From an uncultured Victivallis sp. (GTDB taxonomy: Bacteria > Verrucomicrobiota > Lentisphaeria > Victivallales > Victivallaceae), in contig CALXNS010000005.1 of the NCBI GenBank assembly GCA_944389815.1, positions 1 through 37,211 of the forward strand: 37,211 bases of DNA, in the 5' to 3' direction. A program made the position numbers and the translations under genes. Positions 34,029-37,211 of the stretch are shown piece after piece (the stretch's first letter is position 1; each line of letters opens with the position of its first letter). A model generated the notes under the pieces. It was not told the origin of the DNA. It did not search any database and saw only the letters and a list, made by a program, of their open reading frames with translations.

Positions 34029-34119
34029 TGATTGTTCCCGGCCGGCGGGCGAAAGCGGAATGGGATTGCAGAAAACCAGTGGAAACAGGTTGTTTTTTTC
34101 TTAATATCGAGGTGCAGGA
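34029..34119 (+). other. Gap before the xylulokinase gene with a weak hairpin
   Basis: 91 bases. AACC and GGTT flank a 10-base loop and are followed by a run of seven T, which could attenuate transcription into the kinase. The stem is only 4 pairs, so readthrough is likely. GAGGTG lies about 9 bases before ATG 34120. Confidence 0.35.
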
Positions 34120-35658
34120 ATGGGTTTTTATCTCGGCATTGACGTCAGTACGCAAAGCGTGAAATGCATCATCATCGATACCGGAAACGGGGGACGTGTC
34201 GCCGCGGAAAGTTCGGTGAACTTCGGACGGGATTTGCCCGGGCATCATTCACCCAACGGATTTTTGTTCAATGACGATCCCCTGGTCAAACAGGCGGATC
34301 CTTTGATGTGGCTTGATGGCATGGAACTGGCGCTGGAGCGGTTGGCCGGGAGCGGATTTGATCTGGCGCTGATCGACGGAATTTCCGGTTCCGGACAGCA
34401 GCACGGTTCGGTTTATCTGCGAAAGGAGATCACGTCTCTGATGCCGGGACGCACTCTTGCTGAACAGATCAAGCCGCGTCTCTCCCGTCCGGTCGCACCG
34501 ATCTGGATGGATCGTTCGACCACAACGGAGTGTCGCGAGCTGGATGCGAAATTCGGTTCCCGGCTGCAGCGCGACACCGGCAGCCCGGCCAGCGAACGTT
34601 TCACCGGACCGCAGATCCGGAAATTTGCCCGTACGGAGCCGGAGGCGTGGTGCGACACATGCCGCGTTCATCTGGTGAGCTCCTTTCTCTGTTCGGTGCT
34701 GTGCGGCGGGGAAGCGCCGATTGATTTCGGCGACGGCGCCGGAATGAATCTTCTGAATCTTCGAACGTTGCGCTGGGATCCGGAAATTGCGGAATTTATC
34801 GCGCCGGGCCTGCTTGAGAAACTTCCGCAAGTCGTCCCCTCCGCGACGGTGGCGGGCGGACTTGACCGCTGGTTCGGCCGATTCGGTTTCCGGCCCGGCA
34901 TTCCGGTGATCGTCTGGTCGGGGGACAATCCGAACAGTCTGGTCGGAAGTGGAAGTGCGACTCCGGGCATGGCAGGGATCAGTCTCGGCACCAGCGACAC
35001 CTTTTTTGCGCCGATGCGCGACTTCAAAACCGATCCGCAGGGGTGCGGTCATGTCTTCGGGAATCCGGCGGGCGGTTTCATGAGCCTGATCTGTTTTACG
35101 AATGGTTCGCTTGCCCGCGACGCGGTTCGTCGGGAGAAGAATGTGAGCTGGGAATTTTTCGACTGCGACGCGCTCCGGGAAACGTCGCCCGGGAACGGCG
35201 GACGGTTGCTGCTGCCGTACTTCGAACCGGAAAGCACGCCGCCCGTCGTCGTGCCCGGCGTCAGAAGAAATTACATTCATGCGACGCCGGCGGAAGAGAT
35301 TCGGGCGATTCTGGAATCTCAGGCGCTGAGTCTGCGGCTGCATTCCAGCTGGCAGGGGGAGGAGTTCCGACGGATCCGCCTGACCGGCGGGGCATCGAAA
35401 TCGGCGGGATTCCGGCAGATTCTTGCCGATGTGTTTCAGGCGGAAATTGAGACAATCCAGGTGAGCAATTCCGCCGGGCTGGGTGCGGCGTTCCGGGCGG
35501 CGAATGTGGTTGAAGCGTTGGATTTCGACCAGCTTGCGGCGATGTTTTCCCAACCGACGGAATTTACCGTGCCGAACCCGGCCAACGCGGAAATTTATCG
35601 GGAACTGGGAGAAAAATTCCGCGAATTCGAGGCGTTGTCGGCACCCCGGGAGCGCTGA
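34120..35658 (+). CDS. Xylulokinase (FGGY family)
   Basis: A 512-residue sugar kinase that phosphorylates D-xylulose to xylulose-5-phosphate, feeding the pentose phosphate pathway. YLGIDVSTQSVKCIIID is the ATP phosphate-1 loop; GISGSGQQHGSVY is the substrate-binding block typical of xylulokinases; PIWMDRSTTTEC, VIVWSGDNPNSLVGSGS, GISLGTSDTFFAP and IRLTGGASKSAGFRQIL follow in family order. Catalytic Asp is expected in the GDNP block. The layout is nearer to the long (eukaryotic-type) xylulokinases than to E. coli XylB. Same direction as, and 91 bases after, the AraC gene. It suggests that the linked hydrolases release xylose or another pentose. Substrate not proven; no xylose isomerase is next to it. 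Confidence 0.88.
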   Translation: MGFYLGIDVSTQSVKCIIIDTGNGGRVAAESSVNFGRDLPGHHSPNGFLFNDDPLVKQADPLMWLDGMELALERLAGSGFDLALIDGISGSGQQHGSVYLRKEITSLMPGRTLAEQIKPRLSRPVAPIWMDRSTTTECRELDAKFGSRLQRDTGSPASERFTGPQIRKFARTEPEAWCDTCRVHLVSSFLCSVLCGGEAPIDFGDGAGMNLLNLRTLRWDPEIAEFIAPGLLEKLPQVVPSATVAGGLDRWFGRFGFRPGIPVIVWSGDNPNSLVGSGSATPGMAGISLGTSDTFFAPMRDFKTDPQGCGHVFGNPAGGFMSLICFTNGSLARDAVRREKNVSWEFFDCDALRETSPGNGGRLLLPYFEPESTPPVVVPGVRRNYIHATPAEEIRAILESQALSLRLHSSWQGEEFRRIRLTGGASKSAGFRQILADVFQAEIETIQVSNSAGLGAAFRAANVVEALDFDQLAAMFSQPTEFTVPNPANAEIYRELGEKFREFEALSAPRER

Positions 35659-36133
35659 GTGGAATTTTGGTGAATGGAACGTTCTGAAACGGCGCCCCGT
35701 GCCGTCGATCAACTTGCATAACATTCCTGCCGTTCGAAGTTGCCGGACATCGTTTTCGGGCGGGAGGAGGTATTGCAAGCCCCTGCCGTTTAGTTGAAAA
35801 TTCTCCGGAAAAACATAATTTTTTTTAGATTCCTGAAAAATAAGACCATTTCGAATAATTCATGTATAAAAAAATATAATATTAATAAAAGATCTTACAA
35901 TACCGATATATTCTTCCAGCGAATCTTTTCATACTTGGCACTATCAATAACGTGATTTCGCCGTTTTGGCTGTTAGATTCGCACCCGACGTTTCAACAGC
36001 TTGCCGGGTGATTTGTCGATTGCCAATGGGGGCATCGTGCCTGTTGGGGGCTTATCCAGTCTCTTGCTGAATACCGGAACAACCCCTTACAGGCAGAGGA
36101 TGGACATTGACCAGCCATCATCTTCTTCCATAA
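35659..36133. other. AT-rich intergenic region with a possible gene remnant
   Basis: No full gene. The first 100 bases hold only chance frames, and 35800-35940 is very AT-rich. No clear terminator for xylulokinase was found. On the minus strand a 37-codon frame at 36086-35973 is open to a stop and reads like protein (DKPPTGTMPPLAIDKSPGKL), and is preceded after a TAA by a 13-residue frame beginning ATG 36128. It is GC-richer than its surroundings. Confidence 0.35.
35973..36128 (-). pseudogene. Possible remnant of an unidentified gene
   Basis: On the minus strand a 14-codon frame (MEEDDGWSMSILCL) is followed, after one in-frame TAA, by 37 codons whose sequence looks coding (GVVPVFSKRL, then PPTGTMPPLAID, then SPGKLLKRRVRI). 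I cannot name the family. It could be a degraded C-terminus, for example of a mobile-element gene, or chance. Confidence 0.25.
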
Positions 36134-36658
36134 TTATTTCTTTAATTTAGTCTCAGGCATTGTCTGTGAAAATGAAAACCACATTATATTCCTATATATA
36201 CCTCGCAGCCAACTTAATGCAATATTTACTATAAAACAGTGGTACAGTATCAGTAGCGTAATCAACAGACATGATATACCAAATCCCGATAATCCTTTGT
36301 AAAAACATAAGACGGCTGATATAGAAAGCAAAGAAACTATTAAAATGGTAACACGAAGATTGCTGGTTTTTAATCGCTTCAAACTTCTTAACACAAATTC
36401 ATCTTCTGTCGGATCAAATAAATTTTTCATTTTTGCATCAACCTCTGACGAATCATCAGTTGGTTTGCATGTCGGCAAAGGAGTCGAAGCTGTTTTAGGG
36501 GGAGGGGGAGGGAGAGGAAGAGGGGGAATTGGGGGCTCTTCTTCCGATAACACTTGTACGAAAAACTCTTCCTTGCATTCCGGACACTCAACGGCTTTAT
36601 CAAGCAATTCATCTGATACTTCATACTGATGCATACAGAACGGACATTCTGTTTTCAT
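36134..36658 (-). CDS. Zinc-ribbon membrane protein of unknown function
   Basis: A 174-residue protein I do not recognise by name. The first 35 residues are a zinc ribbon (CPFC and CPEC), followed by a proline-rich linker (PPIPPLPLPPPPP), a short acidic region, and two transmembrane helices at about 102-124 and 127-152 (ILIVSLLSISAVLCF; ISCLLITLLILYHCF). AGGAGA lies about 8 bases before ATG 36658, and a near-consensus promoter is upstream. Codons are clearly AT-rich, unlike the rest of the window, which suggests later acquisition. Proteins of this ribbon-linker-membrane type are common in Lentisphaerae and Planctomycetes but uncharacterised. Confidence 0.8.
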   Translation of the reverse strand: MKTECPFCMHQYEVSDELLDKAVECPECKEEFFVQVLSEEEPPIPPLPLPPPPPKTASTPLPTCKPTDDSSEVDAKMKNLFDPTEDEFVLRSLKRLKTSNLRVTILIVSLLSISAVLCFYKGLSGFGISCLLITLLILYHCFIVNIALSWLRGIYRNIMWFSFSQTMPETKLKK

Positions 36659-36711
36659 AATTTATTCTCCTGGTGTATAACATATATACAAGATTCCGAC
36701 CTTGTTGTAAT

Positions 36712-36740
36712 AATATAAGATAAGATAGAGATATTGTCAA
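36712..36740 (-). promoter_or_regulatory. Near-consensus promoter of the zinc-ribbon membrane protein
   Basis: On the minus strand TTGACA (36740-36735) and TATATT (36717-36712) with a 17-base spacer, about 50 bases before ATG 36658. Confidence 0.7.
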
Positions 36741-36841
36741 GATTTTTTTTACTGATTTTTAATAGGGGTTGATGCAATTGGGGCGTGCTGCGGCGTCACT
36801 GGTTTTGAAATTCGAAAGATGATCGGAGTTGTGATTTAGAC

Positions 36842-36860
36842 ATAAATGGTCACCATTTAT
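36842..36860. promoter_or_regulatory. Perfect 19-bp palindrome, operator or recombination site candidate
   Basis: ATAAATGGT and ACCATTTAT flank a single central C at 36851. The core TGGTCACCA has the form of GntR/NagR-like operators. It lies about 100 bases upstream of the ribbon-protein promoter and no gene starts nearby on the right within the window. Confidence 0.5.
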
Positions 36861-37006
36861 CCATATTTCACAACAAAAGTATTTAAATAGAAAAGCCGGT
36901 AACACAAAGATCGGAAAGGCTTATTTCAGAAAAATAGTCAGAATTTTTTTTCTCCACTCAGAGAACGAATTTTTCAGGCATATTTGAGCATAAACGCCGT
37001 GTCCCG

Positions 37007-37030
37007 GAAACTCTCCAAACGGAGAGTTTC
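37007..37030. repeat. Perfect 10-base hairpin
   Basis: GAAACTCTCC and GGAGAGTTTC around AAAC. The following 45 bases repeat the CTCC theme (ATTCTCCGTTCTCC, and AAATTC/GAATTT), as if decayed copies were present. There is no T run. Confidence 0.5.
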
Positions 37031-37090
37031 GGCTGCTTTTATGGATTCTCCGTTCTCCAAATTCCCCAATCAGAGAATTTAAAAACAAAA

Positions 37091-37117
37091 AACACCCGAA
37101 TCATTCGGGCGTTTTTA
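37091..37117 (+). terminator. Terminator-like hairpin
   Basis: CCCGAA (37095-37100) and TTCGGG (37104-37109), extended by a few pairs with one mismatch, are followed by five T on the plus strand and preceded by A-rich sequence, so it could work in both directions. No plus-strand gene ends just before it in the window. Confidence 0.55.
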
Positions 37118-37139
37118 TATTGCTTAAGCGCAAAAAAAC

Positions 37140-37156
37140 TACCGGCTGCGCCGGTA
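37140..37156. repeat. GC hairpin at window end
   Basis: TACCGGC and GCCGGTA around TGC. It lies in a short GC-richer tail (37138-37211) that differs from the preceding AT-rich DNA and may belong to the next element. Confidence 0.45.
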
Positions 37157-37211
37157 TGTAGCCGAATAGCTTCAGCTTAAAGGCGAGAGAAGAAACTCCG
37201 TGCTATAGTAT

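Larger units (their letters stand above)
36659..37211. other. AT-rich region without a gene: promoter, palindrome and hairpins
   Basis: No frame of useful length on either strand. It holds the promoter of the ribbon protein (36712-36740), a perfect palindrome (36842-36860), a 10-base hairpin (37007-37030), a terminator-like hairpin (37091-37117) and a 7-base hairpin (37140-37156). The spacing of hairpins suggests the 3' end or boundary of another element lying beyond the window. Confidence 0.5.

Noticed and set aside
1..37211. tRNA, rRNA, CRISPR arrays or insertion sequences
   Set aside because: None was recognised by eye: no cloverleaf with a CCA-type end, no regular repeat-spacer array, and no transposase frame of useful length.

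Overview
The window looks like a GC-rich chromosome segment from a member of the PVC superphylum, most likely Lentisphaerae (Victivallis-like). The main reasons are a [20 protein letters not shown] pseudopilin lying inside a glycoside hydrolase operon, a roughly 700-residue protein with a GreA domain at its C-terminus (a large-GreA layout also known from chlamydiae), anaerobic glycyl-radical chemistry, and GntR/LacI chimeric sugar regulators. The assignment is inference from gene content; there is no rRNA or other taxonomic marker.

Layout. 1-1467 (+): the 3' part of a SagB-type nitroreductase and a xylose-isomerase-like TIM-barrel protein. 7263-1653 (-): a tight four-gene operon of glycyl radical enzyme (GRE), GntR regulator, GRE-activating radical SAM enzyme and a sedoheptulokinase-like FGGY kinase, with ATGA overlaps at the first two junctions. 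A mannose-6-phosphate isomerase-like gene (7364-8425, +) diverges from it across a perfect TGGTAT-N9-ATACCA operator candidate. 8700-9568 (-): an acidic zinc-ribbon protein and xseB. 9644-11749 (-): a lipoprotein sialate O-acetylesterase, divergent from a class II fructose-bisphosphate aldolase (+), followed by a secreted phosphodiester glycosidase-like protein (+).

14077-20190 (-): housekeeping genes, namely a GrpB-family protein, an unknown helical protein, serA, a metallophosphoesterase and the large GreA-domain protein with a possible leader peptide. 20523-21362 (+): rplM-rpsI with a good terminator. 31787-21446 (-): a polysaccharide-use operon of two giant secreted clan-A-like glycoside hydrolases, a pseudopilin and a cytoplasmic clan-D-like glycosidase. 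32056-35658 (+), divergent from it: a GntR/LacI chimera, an AraC regulator and a xylulokinase, presumably sensing and phosphorylating the pentose that the hydrolases release.

35700-37211 is clearly more AT-rich. It carries one small zinc-ribbon membrane protein with a near-consensus promoter, a possible gene remnant, a perfect 19-bp palindrome and a cluster of hairpins. It looks like a recently acquired or boundary segment. The parts most worth follow-up are the unusual GRE operon (atypical glycyl loop, reduced activase ferredoxin domain, sugar kinase partner) and the pseudopilin co-transcribed with glycoside hydrolases.
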